From: Haloglomus irregulare | GTDB lineage: Archaea; Halobacteriota; Halobacteria; Halobacteriales; Haloarculaceae | Direction: 5' to 3' | Assembly (NCBI RefSeq): GCF_007421925.1 | Contig: NZ_QMDX01000005.1 | Coordinates: forward strand, 210,729 to 274,728 | Length of the DNA: 64,000 bases | Shown: piece after piece, positions 1 to 9,133 of the stretch | Numbering within the stretch: the stretch's first letter is position 1 | Layout: each line of letters starts with the position of its first letter | Position numbers and translations under genes: made by a program | Notes under the pieces: generated by a model | What the model was told of the DNA's origin: nothing | Database searches by the model: none | The model's input: only the letters and a program-made list of their open reading frames with translations

Positions 1-346
1 CGGTCGTCGCGAAGGCGGCGAGGCCGATCGCGTCCGAGACGAGCGTTGCCGGATGCGTCTCCGGGGCCGACAGCACCAGGTTCAGCGCGACCGCCAGGCC
101 GACACCGAGCAGCCCGAGGGTGATCTCGGCCGGCGACTGGAGTGCCAGCGGCACGCGCGTCACGAGGAGGTCACGGGTCGCGCCGCCGGCGAACGCCATC
201 GACAGGCCGACGATGGTGACACCGAGCACGTCGAACTCCTCGCGGATCGCCTTCGAGGCGCCGACGAGTGCGAACGCGACGAGCCCGATGGTGTTCATCA
301 CGGCGAACGGGTCGCCGAACAGCGTCGTGACGACGTCCTGTAACAC
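1..346 (-). CDS. TRIC / UPF0126 family membrane channel (3' part cut by window edge)
   Basis: Partial leftward gene; the C-terminus lies outside the window. The translation shows hydrophobic helices and the family signature of an ALVGASKA segment followed by a GGATRDLL segment, as in bacterial and archaeal trimeric intracellular cation (YicG/UPF0126) channels, which conduct monovalent cations across the cytoplasmic membrane. I chose the GTG at 346 because an in-frame TAG stop lies only about 10 bases upstream; an ATG at 298 is the alternative. The next leftward gene ends at 438, 92 bases upstream. Family assignment is fairly sure; ion selectivity cannot be read from the sequence. Confidence 0.75.
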   Translation of the reverse strand, partial: MLQDVVTTLFGDPFAVMNTIGLVAFALVGASKAIREEFDVLGVTIVGLSMAFAGGATRDLLVTRVPLALQSPAEITLGLLGVGLAVALNLVLSAPETHPATLVSDAIGLAAFATT

Positions 347-437
347 TACGACCCGCTACGGGGGAGCCGCGTTTGAGTGCTACGTTACCGCGATCGACCG
401 GGGGCCGTCCACCCGGCGGCACCGGCGCGGTGAGACC

Positions 438-1505
438 CTACAGCGTCCACTCGCCCTCGATGATGGCGAGCGCGCGTTCGGCCTGTGCGGGCACCCCCTC
501 GCCCATCCGGCGGTACATCTCACTGTCGACGCCGCCGCGCAGGTAGCGGGCGTAGAACATCTCGCCGAGCGCGGCCATCTTGAACGCCGCGAGCGCGAGG
601 TAGAAGCGCCGGTCGGTGAACTCGCGGCCGCTCCGGCGCTCGTAGCGGGCGAGGAATTCGGCCCGCGTCGGGTAGTCCTCACGCGCCAGGAACGGGGGCG
701 CGAACTGCTCGGAGACGACGCGCGTCCCGTCGTCCGGGTCCGGCCAGAACTGAAGCGCGTAGCCCAGGTCCGCCAGCGGGTCGCCCAGCGTGCTCATCTC
801 CCAGTCGAAGACGCCGGCGATCCGTGGCTGCTCGGCGGGCGCGAACATGACGTTGTCCAGCTTGTAGTCCCCATGGACGAGCGTGTGGTCGCTCTCCGCG
901 GGCGCATGCTCGGCCAGCCAGGAGCCGACCTCGTACAGTTCGGGCACCTCGCGCTCCTCGCTCGTCGTGTCAAGCGCCCAGATGCAGGCCTCCTGGAACC
1001 GCTCGACCTGGCGGTCGAGATAGCCCTCTGGGTAGCCGAACTCGCCGGCCGCGAGTCCGACCGCGTCGTAGTCGACGTCGTGGACGGCGACGAGGGCGCC
1101 GATGAACGCGTCGGCCAGCCCGTCCCGGCGGTCGGGGGTCGCAAAGCGGTCGGGTTCCTCGGTCCGGATGACATCGCCCGCGACCCGGTCCATCACGTAG
1201 AACGGCGCCCCCAGCACCGAGTCGTCGTCACACGAGGCGACGGTCGGCGCGACGGGGACGTCGGTTCCCTGAAGCGCGTCGAGGATACGGTACTCCCTGA
1301 GCACGTCGTGGGCGGTGTCCGCGGTCTCGTCCGGGGGCGGCCGGCGAACGACCAGCGAGCGGGGGCCCCACTCGACGAACAGGGTCTCGTTCGAGTAGCC
1401 CCCGCCCTCGCCGGTGACGGCGAAACGCTCGGCGGGGCCCAACTCGTCGGTCAGGAACGTCCGGAGGGCCGCGGTATCGAGCGTCGAATCGGCCTGGTCC
1501 GACAT
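438..1505 (-). CDS. phosphotransferase family protein (ACAD10/11 kinase-like), copy 1
   Basis: 355-residue aminoglycoside-phosphotransferase-fold kinase. The catalytic loop HGDYKLDN is at about residue 207 and the metal-binding FDWE (DFG equivalent) at about 230. This subfamily matches the N-terminal kinase half of eukaryotic ACAD10/ACAD11, which phosphorylates hydroxyacyl-CoA intermediates, rather than true antibiotic kinases. It is the last gene of a leftward run: copy 2 (3331-4497), acyl-CoA ligase (1564-3270), then this gene, with spacers of about 60 bases. The ATG at 1505 is preferred over one nine codons upstream because homologous sequence begins after it. Substrate is inferred from context only. 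Confidence 0.85.
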   Translation of the reverse strand: MSDQADSTLDTAALRTFLTDELGPAERFAVTGEGGGYSNETLFVEWGPRSLVVRRPPPDETADTAHDVLREYRILDALQGTDVPVAPTVASCDDDSVLGAPFYVMDRVAGDVIRTEEPDRFATPDRRDGLADAFIGALVAVHDVDYDAVGLAAGEFGYPEGYLDRQVERFQEACIWALDTTSEEREVPELYEVGSWLAEHAPAESDHTLVHGDYKLDNVMFAPAEQPRIAGVFDWEMSTLGDPLADLGYALQFWPDPDDGTRVVSEQFAPPFLAREDYPTRAEFLARYERRSGREFTDRRFYLALAAFKMAALGEMFYARYLRGGVDSEMYRRMGEGVPAQAERALAIIEGEWTL

Positions 1506-1563
1506 GGCACGGTACCCGGGGGCGACGAGCAAATAGCTTCCCCCGGTCGGAAGCGTCGCAGCG

Positions 1564-3270
1564 TCAGTCGGCGATGCCCTCCCGCTCGCGGAGGCGCTGT
1601 CGCCTGACCTTGCCGGTGCTGGTCCGGGGGAGTTCGTCCACGAACTCGACCTCGCGGGGGTACTCGTAGGTCGCGAGTCGGTCCTTCACGTGGTCCATCA
1701 GCGCCGAGCGTAGCCCCTCGCTGGGGGCGCGCCCGTCCGCCAGCCGCACGAACGCCTTCGGAACCTCGCCCCGCTCGTCGTGCGGGACGCCGATGACGGC
1801 AGCGTCCGCCACGGCCTCGTGGCTGGCGAGGGATTCCTCGATCTCCTCCGGCCCGATCCGGTACCCCGAGGAGATGATGACGTCGTCCTTGCGGGACTCG
1901 AAGTAGACGTAGCCGTCCTCGTCCATCCGCGCGAGGTCCTCGGTGAGCAGCCAGCCGTTCCGCAGTTTGGCGTCGGTCTTCGCCGGCTGGTTCCAGTACT
2001 CGACGAAGCAGACCGGGTCGCCCTCGTACCGGACCGCTATCTCGCCGACCTCGCCCGGTGGGAGCGCCTCGGCGGTCTCCGGGTCGACGATGGTCACCTC
2101 GTGGCCGGGTGCGGGCAGCCCCATGCTGCCCGCCCGCTTCTCGGCGAGTTCCCCGTTCTCGACCACGGTGACGTTCGCCTCCGTCTGGCCGTAGCCCTCG
2201 TGGACGAGCGCGCCGCCGAACGTCGCCTCGGCCCACTCGGAGACCGACTCACCCAACGACTCGCCACCGCTCCCGATGGCCTCGACGGTGTCCACGTCGT
2301 ACCCCGCGCTGTCGACCTGCATCATGAACCGGAGCGCGGTCGGCGGGATGAACGCCATCGTGATATCGTAGCGGTCGAGGAGATCGAACGCCGCCTCCGG
2401 GTCGAACTCGCCGCCGTGGTATGCCAGCACCGGCCGGCCGTAGTACAGCGCCGGGAAGACCAGATCGAACAGGGAGGCGATCCAGGCCCACTCGGCCGGC
2501 GTCCAGAAGCGCGACCCCTCGCCGAACTCGAAGTTCGCGTTGGTCTGGACCCCCGGCAGGTGGCCGAGCAGCATCCGGTGGACGTGCCTGACCCCCTTCG
2601 GGTCGCCCGTCGTCCCGGAGGTGTAGATGAGGAGGGCGTCGTCCTCGGCGTCGGTCTCGACGGCCTCGCGGTCGGCGTCCTGCTCGGCCACCGCGTCGGC
2701 GTACGCCCGCTCGTCGTCCTGGGGCGCCCCGTCCACGACCAGCACTGTCCCCAGCCCGATATTGTACTCGTCACGGGCCCGACGCAGCGCGTCGGCGTTG
2801 CTCTCGTCCACGACGCAGGCCGTAGCGTCGGCGTCTGCCAGCCGGTAGCCGACCCCGTCGGGACCGAACAGGGTCGAGAGCGGCACGGAGACCGCCCCGA
2901 GTTTCCAGGCCGCGACGTGGGCGATGGCGGTCTCCGGTTTCTGTGGCAGGTTCACGCCGACCCGGTCGCCGTGCCCGACACCGCTCGCGGCGAGGTGGTT
3001 CGCCAACCGGCTCGCCTCGGCCTCGAACTCCGCGAACGTGTACGACCCCGTCGCCCCGGACCCGTCCCCGCGGGCGTCGCCCGCTGTGGTGTGGTCCTCG
3101 ACGAACAGCGCCGTTGCCTCCGGCGTCTCCTCGGCCCACCGGTCGCAGACGTACGCGGCCATGTTGAACCGGTCCGGCACCTCCCACTCGAACCACTCGC
3201 GGAGCGCCTCGAAGCTCTCCCAGTCGTGCTCGTGCAGCCGGTACCTGTCCAGCCGTTCGGTCGTGGCCAT
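1564..3270 (-). CDS. acyl-CoA synthetase, AMP-forming (medium-chain type)
   Basis: 568-residue ANL-superfamily ligase that activates a carboxylic acid to its CoA thioester via an acyl-adenylate. Visible motifs: A3 phosphate loop YTSGTTGDPKG near residue 218, A5 GYGQTE near 357, A8 hinge SGYRIGPEEIEE, and the adenylation lysine in TSTGK near 555. The length fits the acetyl/medium-chain acyl-CoA synthetase (MACS) branch. The ATG at 3270 is chosen over one 19 codons upstream because MATTERLD starts the conserved part. It sits between two ACAD10/11-like kinases, so it probably supplies the acyl-CoA those kinases act on. The exact acid is unknown. Confidence 0.9.
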   Translation of the reverse strand: MATTERLDRYRLHEHDWESFEALREWFEWEVPDRFNMAAYVCDRWAEETPEATALFVEDHTTAGDARGDGSGATGSYTFAEFEAEASRLANHLAASGVGHGDRVGVNLPQKPETAIAHVAAWKLGAVSVPLSTLFGPDGVGYRLADADATACVVDESNADALRRARDEYNIGLGTVLVVDGAPQDDERAYADAVAEQDADREAVETDAEDDALLIYTSGTTGDPKGVRHVHRMLLGHLPGVQTNANFEFGEGSRFWTPAEWAWIASLFDLVFPALYYGRPVLAYHGGEFDPEAAFDLLDRYDITMAFIPPTALRFMMQVDSAGYDVDTVEAIGSGGESLGESVSEWAEATFGGALVHEGYGQTEANVTVVENGELAEKRAGSMGLPAPGHEVTIVDPETAEALPPGEVGEIAVRYEGDPVCFVEYWNQPAKTDAKLRNGWLLTEDLARMDEDGYVYFESRKDDVIISSGYRIGPEEIEESLASHEAVADAAVIGVPHDERGEVPKAFVRLADGRAPSEGLRSALMDHVKDRLATYEYPREVEFVDELPRTSTGKVRRQRLREREGIAD

Positions 3271-3330
3271 GGCCGTCACACCCACGGACTCCTCAAAACG
3301 GTTTGCCCCGCCCTCACACGGGTCCACCCC

Positions 3331-4497
3331 CTACAGTGGCTCCTCGCCGTCGACGATGCGCCGTGCCCGGCGGGCGAGCGCCGGTACCCCCTCCTCCAAT
3401 GCCGGATACAGCGGGTCGTCGGCGTCGCCCGAGCGGTAGCGGAAGTACATCGCCTCGCAGGTGGCGGTGATCTTGTACGCCGCCAGCCCGCGGTAGAACC
3501 GCTCGTTCCTGAACTCGCGACCGGTCCGCTCCTCGTAGCGAGCGACGAGTTCCCGGCGACTGTGGTAGTCCGACTGCTGCATGAACGTCGGGACGAGCCC
3601 CTCCGGGAGCACGGGCTCGGGGTCGCCGGCCGCTCGCGGGTCGTTCCGTTCGCAGCGGTGCCGCTCGCCGGGGTCTTCGACCCCGCGCTCCCCGCTCGCA
3701 CGGCCCGGGGCGCTTCGCGCCCCTCCGTCCCGCCAGAAGACGAGCATCCACCCGAGGTCCGCAAGCGGGTCCCCGAGCGTCGCCAGCTCCCAGTCCAGCA
3801 CGCCCGCCACGGAGGGCGGCGTCCCCGGCGCGAACATGACGTTGTCCAGCTTGTAGTCGCCGTGGACGAGCGTGTGGTCGGCCTCGTCGGGGACGTTCTC
3901 GGCGAGCCACTCGCCCACCGCCCGGATATGCGGGACCTGACGGTCGTGCTCGGTCATCGGGAGGAGCCACTCCTCGAGCTGCTGCCGGAAGGTCTCGACC
4001 TGCCGTTCCAGGTAGCCCGCCGGGTAGCCGAACTCGCCCTCGTGGAGTCCGACGGCCTCGTAATCGACGGCGTGGACCTCCGCAAGCGTGTCGACCAGTC
4101 GCTCGCCGACTGCTCGCCGCGCGTCGGCGGTGGCGAACCGCCCGGGTTCGGTCGTCCGGAGGACGTCCCCGTCGAGCCGCTCCAGAAGGACGAACTCCGA
4201 GCCGATCAGTTCGGGGTCGTCGCAGGTCGCCGCGACCGCCGGCACCGGCACCTCGCCGGCGACCGCATCCATCACCCGTGCTTCCCGGAGCACGTCGTGG
4301 GCCCCCTCGTCGTGGGCTCCGGCCGGTGGCCGGCGGAGGACGAGTTCGTGGTCCCCCCAGTCCACGAACAGGGTCTCGTTCGAGAGCCCGTCGCCGTGGT
4401 AGGTGACCGACAGCTCCGCTCCGGAACCGCCGCCGAGTTCCTCCCGACAGAACTCGGCCAGCGCGGTCTGGTCGACGAGTTCGGCCGCCTCGGTCAT
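3331..4497 (-). CDS. phosphotransferase family protein (ACAD10/11 kinase-like), copy 2
   Basis: 388-residue paralogue of the gene at 438-1505, with HGDYKLDN near residue 210 and LDWE near 233. After the LADLGWMLVFW segment it carries about 32 extra Arg/Glu/Gly-rich residues (about 255-290, bases 3620-3735) that copy 1 lacks. The DNA of this insert contains a perfect 7-bp hairpin (GGGGCGC / GCGCCCC around 3707-3723). It looks like a small palindromic sequence inserted in frame; the fold continues normally after it. First gene of the leftward ligase-kinase operon. Start: ATG 4497; another ATG lies two codons upstream. Confidence 0.85.
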   Translation of the reverse strand: MTEAAELVDQTALAEFCREELGGGSGAELSVTYHGDGLSNETLFVDWGDHELVLRRPPAGAHDEGAHDVLREARVMDAVAGEVPVPAVAATCDDPELIGSEFVLLERLDGDVLRTTEPGRFATADARRAVGERLVDTLAEVHAVDYEAVGLHEGEFGYPAGYLERQVETFRQQLEEWLLPMTEHDRQVPHIRAVGEWLAENVPDEADHTLVHGDYKLDNVMFAPGTPPSVAGVLDWELATLGDPLADLGWMLVFWRDGGARSAPGRASGERGVEDPGERHRCERNDPRAAGDPEPVLPEGLVPTFMQQSDYHSRRELVARYEERTGREFRNERFYRGLAAYKITATCEAMYFRYRSGDADDPLYPALEEGVPALARRARRIVDGEEPL

Positions 4498-5177
4498 GCC
4501 CATCGCTGTCGCCCGCGGCACAAAACCGTTCGGTCGCCCCCGCCCAGAGCGCCCGGGCCGCGCGGAGGAGCATGAGGGCGCCCACGGCCGCTGCCACCCC
4601 GCCGGCGGCGGCCGACACGCCGCCGGAATCGGGGGGTGACAGTTCGTCGAACGGCAGGCCGACGGTCGCGGTCGCAGCGAACGCCCCGACGGCCGCTGGC
4701 GGCAGCTTCCACCGCTGCGCGGGGCGACTCCCGGACGGGACCAGTGAGGAGGCCCCGAGCGCGAGCAACAGCACGGCGACCGGGGCTACCGGCCCCAGGA
4801 GGGGCGGTGTCCCGACCACGACGGGCGTACACCCGATGACGAGTCGGCGGTGTGGGTCCGAGGGTCCGGTGCCGGGTATCAGTCCTCCGGCGGCGGATCT
4901 CCACCAGCCCCAATAACCGGCTGATACGGCGGTAATACCGTCTTTTCCGTTCCGGAGTCGGGTTCCCAGAATCAAAAAGGGGAGAAACCACGAATCCGAT
5001 ACGATTCCCGAGAGCCGCTCGTCCCCTGGAACGGCAGCCGCTCCGCCAGGCGTGCACAGCACGTGACTGTGCAGAGGCCGGGGCTCGCTCGAGCGGACCG
5101 ACCAGCACCCCCGACGGGCGGCGGATACGTCACGGAGCCCCCCGTCAGCGGTATCCCGCCGACCCGCTGTGCTGCTG
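4498..5177. other. intergenic region with a membrane-protein-like open frame
   Basis: 680 bases without a confident gene. On the minus strand, bases about 4870-4510 translate into three hydrophobic Ala/Gly/Val/Leu-rich stretches with strong third-position GC, as expected of a small haloarchaeal membrane protein. That frame has no good start codon and no stop before it runs far into the phosphotransferase gene, so a frameshifted or decayed gene is the likeliest reading. A 7-bp inverted repeat (TGCACAG / CTGTGCA, 7-base loop) lies at 5053-5073, and an AT-richer stretch near 4915-4975 could hold a promoter. Confidence 0.4.
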
Positions 5178-6773
5178 TCAGGATGAGGACGGCCGGTCGT
5201 CCGTCTCGACCATCGCCTCCCGTCCAGTGACCCGGGTCAGCCAGGGCGTGACGTATCGGTGGCCCAGTGCGGTCAGCACGCCGAGCGACGCTCCCCACAC
5301 GAGGTGGCTCCAGAGCAGCACCACCGAGAGGTTCGGGATCGAAACCTGCTGCCCGAGCAACCTCAGCCAGACAGGCGCGATAACGCCCGCAGCGCCGACC
5401 CACAGGGCCAGTGCCCACCCGACTCCGATGGCGAGATGGGCGGGGACGTCATTCCGGTACCGCTCGGGAGCGAACGAGACGAACCCGGCGAAGACGAACG
5501 CGAAGACCGCGCTGTGGAACTGATGTGTGAGCCAGCCGACCACGGGGTTGGCGATCCCGTAGAAGACACCGATAGCCGCCACCGAGCCTCCCAGCCACTC
5601 GGCCACCGACCCGTACCCGACGCCGGCCAGCACGGACGCCCCGAGCGTGACCGCCAGGCGGGAGCCGTCGAGGGTGAGGCCGGTTAGCCGGGTCCGGCTC
5701 GACTCGATACCACTCGAATTCGGCTCGCCGCGGGCCAGACGAACGGCGATACTCGTCCCATCGTCAGTCACATCCGTCTCGATGGTTCCACCGAAACTCT
5801 CGACGAGCAACCGGACGACGTTCAGTCCGTAGCCGTCGTTCGGGTCGTCGAACTCGGTGATCTCGCCGGTTTCGAGGAGCGTCTGTTGTGGTTCGGGCAA
5901 CCCCGGACCCGTGTCGTGCACGCTGATCTCGACGCCCGACGCCGTCACGTCAACCCCGACCGACACCGTCGGCGTCTCGGCGGCCGTGTGGCTGACGGCG
6001 TTCTCGAGCAGATGCGTGAAGACCCGTTCCAGACGCCCGTTCGCCCGGACTGGGAGCTCATCGGGAAGCGCGTCGACCGCGATGGTCGCATCCGGATATC
6101 GGTCCTCGATCGTTTCGATGCTGTTCCGGAGCGAACTCCCGAGGTCGGTGGTCTCCCGACCGGTCGCACGCTTGGCGCTTCGCGTGAGATAGGTGACCTC
6201 GTCGACCGTGTCCGCGATGGCGTCCGAGTACTTCCGGATGATCCCCGAGTCCCCGTCGTGTTGCTCGTCCGAGAGGGATGCCTGCCCCTGGATGACCGTC
6301 ACAGCGTTGAGTATCTCGTGGCGGAGCATCCGGTTGAGAGCCTCCAGCCGGTTGGCCAGTTGCTGGACATCGCGACGCTGTCGCCGGGTCCGTGCCGCGT
6401 ACAGTCCGGTCAAGGTGCCGCCGATACTCCCGCCGATGAGGAAGTTCGACAGTTCGAGCTCCGACTGGACGGTCTCGACCGTCGGGAGTCGGCCGCCGGT
6501 CGACCCGACGATGGTGAGGAGCACGAGGACCAGCATCGCTCCCGTCCCGACGAGACACCATCGCGCCGTCTGCCGAACCAGGAGGGGGTCGACATCGGCG
6601 ACGACGAGCGCGACTCCAAAGGCCGCGAGGCCGAGTCCCAGCAGGAGCGGGACGACCCCGGCGAAGTAGAACCGGATCGGGTCGTCGTAGAGTACCAGGC
6701 TCACCGTGAAACGGGTCAGCACGAACCCGACGACGGCGATGATGAGGCCGCTGTAGTTCAGCCGTCCGCGCAT
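5178..6773 (-). CDS. membrane histidine kinase with an extra C-terminal membrane domain
   Basis: 531 residues. Order of parts: about four N-terminal membrane helices (residues 8-135), a linker, a HisKA-like H-box LRHEILN (phospho-acceptor His near 150), a HATPase_c domain (N-box HLLENAVSH near 256, G1 box DTGPGLP near 288, GYGLNVVRLL), then about five more hydrophobic helices (about 365-508) to a short hydrophilic tail. A membrane domain after the ATPase domain is unusual; most kinases end at HATPase_c. The likely ATG is 6773; the upstream extension in the same frame looks non-coding. No response regulator lies next to it. The signal is unknown. Confidence 0.85.
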   Translation of the reverse strand: MRGRLNYSGLIIAVVGFVLTRFTVSLVLYDDPIRFYFAGVVPLLLGLGLAAFGVALVVADVDPLLVRQTARWCLVGTGAMLVLVLLTIVGSTGGRLPTVETVQSELELSNFLIGGSIGGTLTGLYAARTRRQRRDVQQLANRLEALNRMLRHEILNAVTVIQGQASLSDEQHDGDSGIIRKYSDAIADTVDEVTYLTRSAKRATGRETTDLGSSLRNSIETIEDRYPDATIAVDALPDELPVRANGRLERVFTHLLENAVSHTAAETPTVSVGVDVTASGVEISVHDTGPGLPEPQQTLLETGEITEFDDPNDGYGLNVVRLLVESFGGTIETDVTDDGTSIAVRLARGEPNSSGIESSRTRLTGLTLDGSRLAVTLGASVLAGVGYGSVAEWLGGSVAAIGVFYGIANPVVGWLTHQFHSAVFAFVFAGFVSFAPERYRNDVPAHLAIGVGWALALWVGAAGVIAPVWLRLLGQQVSIPNLSVVLLWSHLVWGASLGVLTALGHRYVTPWLTRVTGREAMVETDDRPSSS

Positions 6774-7001
6774 TCGTTCCCCGATTGGACGACACTGGAT
6801 ATGAGAACCCGACCGGAATCGAGATTCGATAGGCGGCTGCCATCCCCGTGGACCGTATCGGGGCTCGCTTCGGGCCGGAAGGACCACGGAGAACCCGACA
6901 CCACCGGAACAGCCACGATGTCACCGTCCGACTACGGCGCCACGCGTGGATTCATCACTCTCCAGTGGTGCCGGTCGGCCCCCTACCCCACCGCGTTCGG
7001 G

Positions 7002-8924
7002 TCACTTGAACCGGAACGTCTCCAGGTTCTTCGGCGCGAACGTCCGCATGTTGAACTCGTGGTAGAGCGCACTGGAGAGGTCCTGGGTCGAGGACTCGTC
7101 ACCGTGGACACAGAGCACCTTCTCCGGGCGCGGGTTCATCGTGCGGACGAAGTTCTCCAGCCCCTGGCGGTCGGCGTGGCCGGAGAACCCGTCGACGGTC
7201 TCGACGTCGAGGTTCAGTGTGAGCGTGCCACCGCGGCCCTCCCCGCGGTCGTTCATCGGGATCTCGTCCCAGCCGTTCTGGATGCGGCGGCCGAGCGTCC
7301 CCTGGGCCTGGTAGCCGACGAACACCATGCGGTTGTCCGGGTCCGGGCCGAGGTGGCGGAGCCAGGACATGATGGGGCCGCCCTCGACCATGCCGGAGGT
7401 CGAGAGGACGATGCAGGGGCCGCCGTCGGCGACCTCCTGGCGCTCCTCCTCGCCGCCGTCGATGTGGTTGAACTCGTCGGCGAGGAAGGGGTTCCGGTCC
7501 TCGTGGAAGATGCGGTCCTGGAGGTCGTCGCGGAGGTACTCCGGGTACGTGGTGTGGATGGCCGTGGCCTCCCAGATCATCCCGTCGAGGTGGACGGGCA
7601 TGGAGGGGATCTCGCCCTCGCGCATGGCCTCCTCGAGGACGAGCATGATCTCCTGGGAGCGGCCGACAGCGAACGCGGGGATGAGGACCGTCCCGTCGCG
7701 CTCGTAGGTCTCGTTGATGACGCGCTTGAGGTCGCGTTCGGAGTCCTCCTGGTCGGTCTGGTAGTCGTTGCGCCCGCCGTAGGTGGACTCGAGGACGAGC
7801 GTCTCGACGCGCGGGAACTCGTTGACCGCGCCGTTGAACAGGCGCGTGTCGGTGTAGTGGATGTCCCCCGAGAAGGCGACGTTGTAGAGGCCGTCGCCGA
7901 CGTGGAAGTGCGCGATGGAGGAGCCGAGGATGTGGCCGGCGTTGTGGAGGGTGAGCTTGATGTCCGGCGCGATGTCGGTCACGTCGCCGTACTCGATGTC
8001 GATGCAGTGCTTGATCGCCTCGCGGACCATCCCGGACTCGTACGGCGGCGCGCGGCCCTCCTTGGCGGCCACGTCGAGGTAGTCGAGCGTCAGGAGGCCC
8101 ATCAGGTCCCGTGTCGGCTCGGTGCAGTAGATGGGGCCGTCGTAGCCGTACTTGAACAGGAGCGGGACGAGCGCGGAGTGGTCGAGGTGGGCGTGGGTCA
8201 GGACGACCGCGTCGAGGTTCTGCGCGCCAGCGCCCAGGGCCTCGGGCACCTGAAGATACGGCACCTCGTCCTCGGCGCCGGGCTTGTCGCCACAGTCGAT
8301 GAGGACGCGCGTCTCGGCGGTCGAGAGGACGAACGCGGCGCGCCCGACCTCGCGGCAGCAACCCAGCGTGGTGATCCGGACCCACTGCTCGTCGGCCATC
8401 TCCTCGCGGTGGATCTGCCGGCCGACCCGTTCGAGGATGTCCCGGCGGTCCTCACGCTCCTGCTTGAGGAAGTTGCGGACGTTGGAGACGGTAGAGGACT
8501 CGATGGGCGGTGTGCGGACGACCTCGGGGGTCCAGCCGACCTCCTGGGTTATCTCCCGGAGGGTGGAGCCGTGACGGCCGATGACCATCCCCGGCTTGCC
8601 GGCCTCGATGACGACCTCGCCGGTGTCGGCGTGGAAGTCCAGGTCGGTGACGCCGGCCGCCTCCGGGATGATGTCGCGGATGCGCTCGCGGGCCGTCTCC
8701 GGGCCCGAGAGGCTGTCCGGGTCGGGCCGGACGGTGATGCGCTTGCGGAGTTTGGAGGCGAGGCGCCGGACGAGATCCCCGTCCGCGGCGAACTCCTTGG
8801 GGTCGCGGGTGTAGATGACCAGTTCCGGTCCCTCGTACTTCACGTCGGAGATCGAGATGCCTGCCGGGACCTCGTCGGTGATCGTTTCCTCCAGTTCGTC
8901 GAGTTGCCGCTCTACTGCGCTCAT
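7002..8924 (-). CDS. aCPSF1 / FttA, archaeal transcription-termination ribonuclease
   Basis: 640 residues, the usual length of archaeal CPSF1. Two N-terminal KH-like modules (about 1-140, with GRHG as the GxxG loop) precede a metallo-beta-lactamase core with HAHLDH near residue 245, the beta-CASP domain, and a C-terminal metal-binding His. In archaea this 5'-3' exo/endoribonuclease acts with RNA polymerase to end transcription at U-rich 3' ends. It is a conserved housekeeping gene and the best taxonomic marker in the left half. It is transcribed leftwards, divergent from the gene at 9134. Confidence 0.96.
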   Translation of the reverse strand: MSAVERQLDELEETITDEVPAGISISDVKYEGPELVIYTRDPKEFAADGDLVRRLASKLRKRITVRPDPDSLSGPETARERIRDIIPEAAGVTDLDFHADTGEVVIEAGKPGMVIGRHGSTLREITQEVGWTPEVVRTPPIESSTVSNVRNFLKQEREDRRDILERVGRQIHREEMADEQWVRITTLGCCREVGRAAFVLSTAETRVLIDCGDKPGAEDEVPYLQVPEALGAGAQNLDAVVLTHAHLDHSALVPLLFKYGYDGPIYCTEPTRDLMGLLTLDYLDVAAKEGRAPPYESGMVREAIKHCIDIEYGDVTDIAPDIKLTLHNAGHILGSSIAHFHVGDGLYNVAFSGDIHYTDTRLFNGAVNEFPRVETLVLESTYGGRNDYQTDQEDSERDLKRVINETYERDGTVLIPAFAVGRSQEIMLVLEEAMREGEIPSMPVHLDGMIWEATAIHTTYPEYLRDDLQDRIFHEDRNPFLADEFNHIDGGEEERQEVADGGPCIVLSTSGMVEGGPIMSWLRHLGPDPDNRMVFVGYQAQGTLGRRIQNGWDEIPMNDRGEGRGGTLTLNLDVETVDGFSGHADRQGLENFVRTMNPRPEKVLCVHGDESSTQDLSSALYHEFNMRTFAPKNLETFRFK

Positions 8925-9133
8925 AGATGCGAGAACGGGTTCCGGCGACCGCCGGTCACCGCCCCGTAGCGACCGTATCGCTCGGTCGGGTGACGCGCTC
9001 GGTGAGACATGATATCGATCGTAGCCTCGTCGGCTCGGAATCCGGGCGCTTGCGGGACGTGGTGCCGGAAAACCCGTGTGTATCAGCGTCTACCGTCGAC
9101 TGTCATTAAAAGCCTTCGGGACGTTGGACGCGC

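Noticed and set aside
120..1607. 495-codon rightward open frame over the first kinase gene
   Set aside because: Arg/Val/Glu-biased shadow of the leftward phosphotransferase; no domain recognised and the opposite strand has clear kinase motifs.
1780..4575. 931-codon rightward open frame over the ligase and second kinase
   Set aside because: Antisense shadow caused by high GC; both leftward genes have full motif sets.
5886..8969. 1027-codon rightward open frame over the histidine kinase and aCPSF1
   Set aside because: Shadow frame; Asp/Arg/Val-biased composition without any domain.
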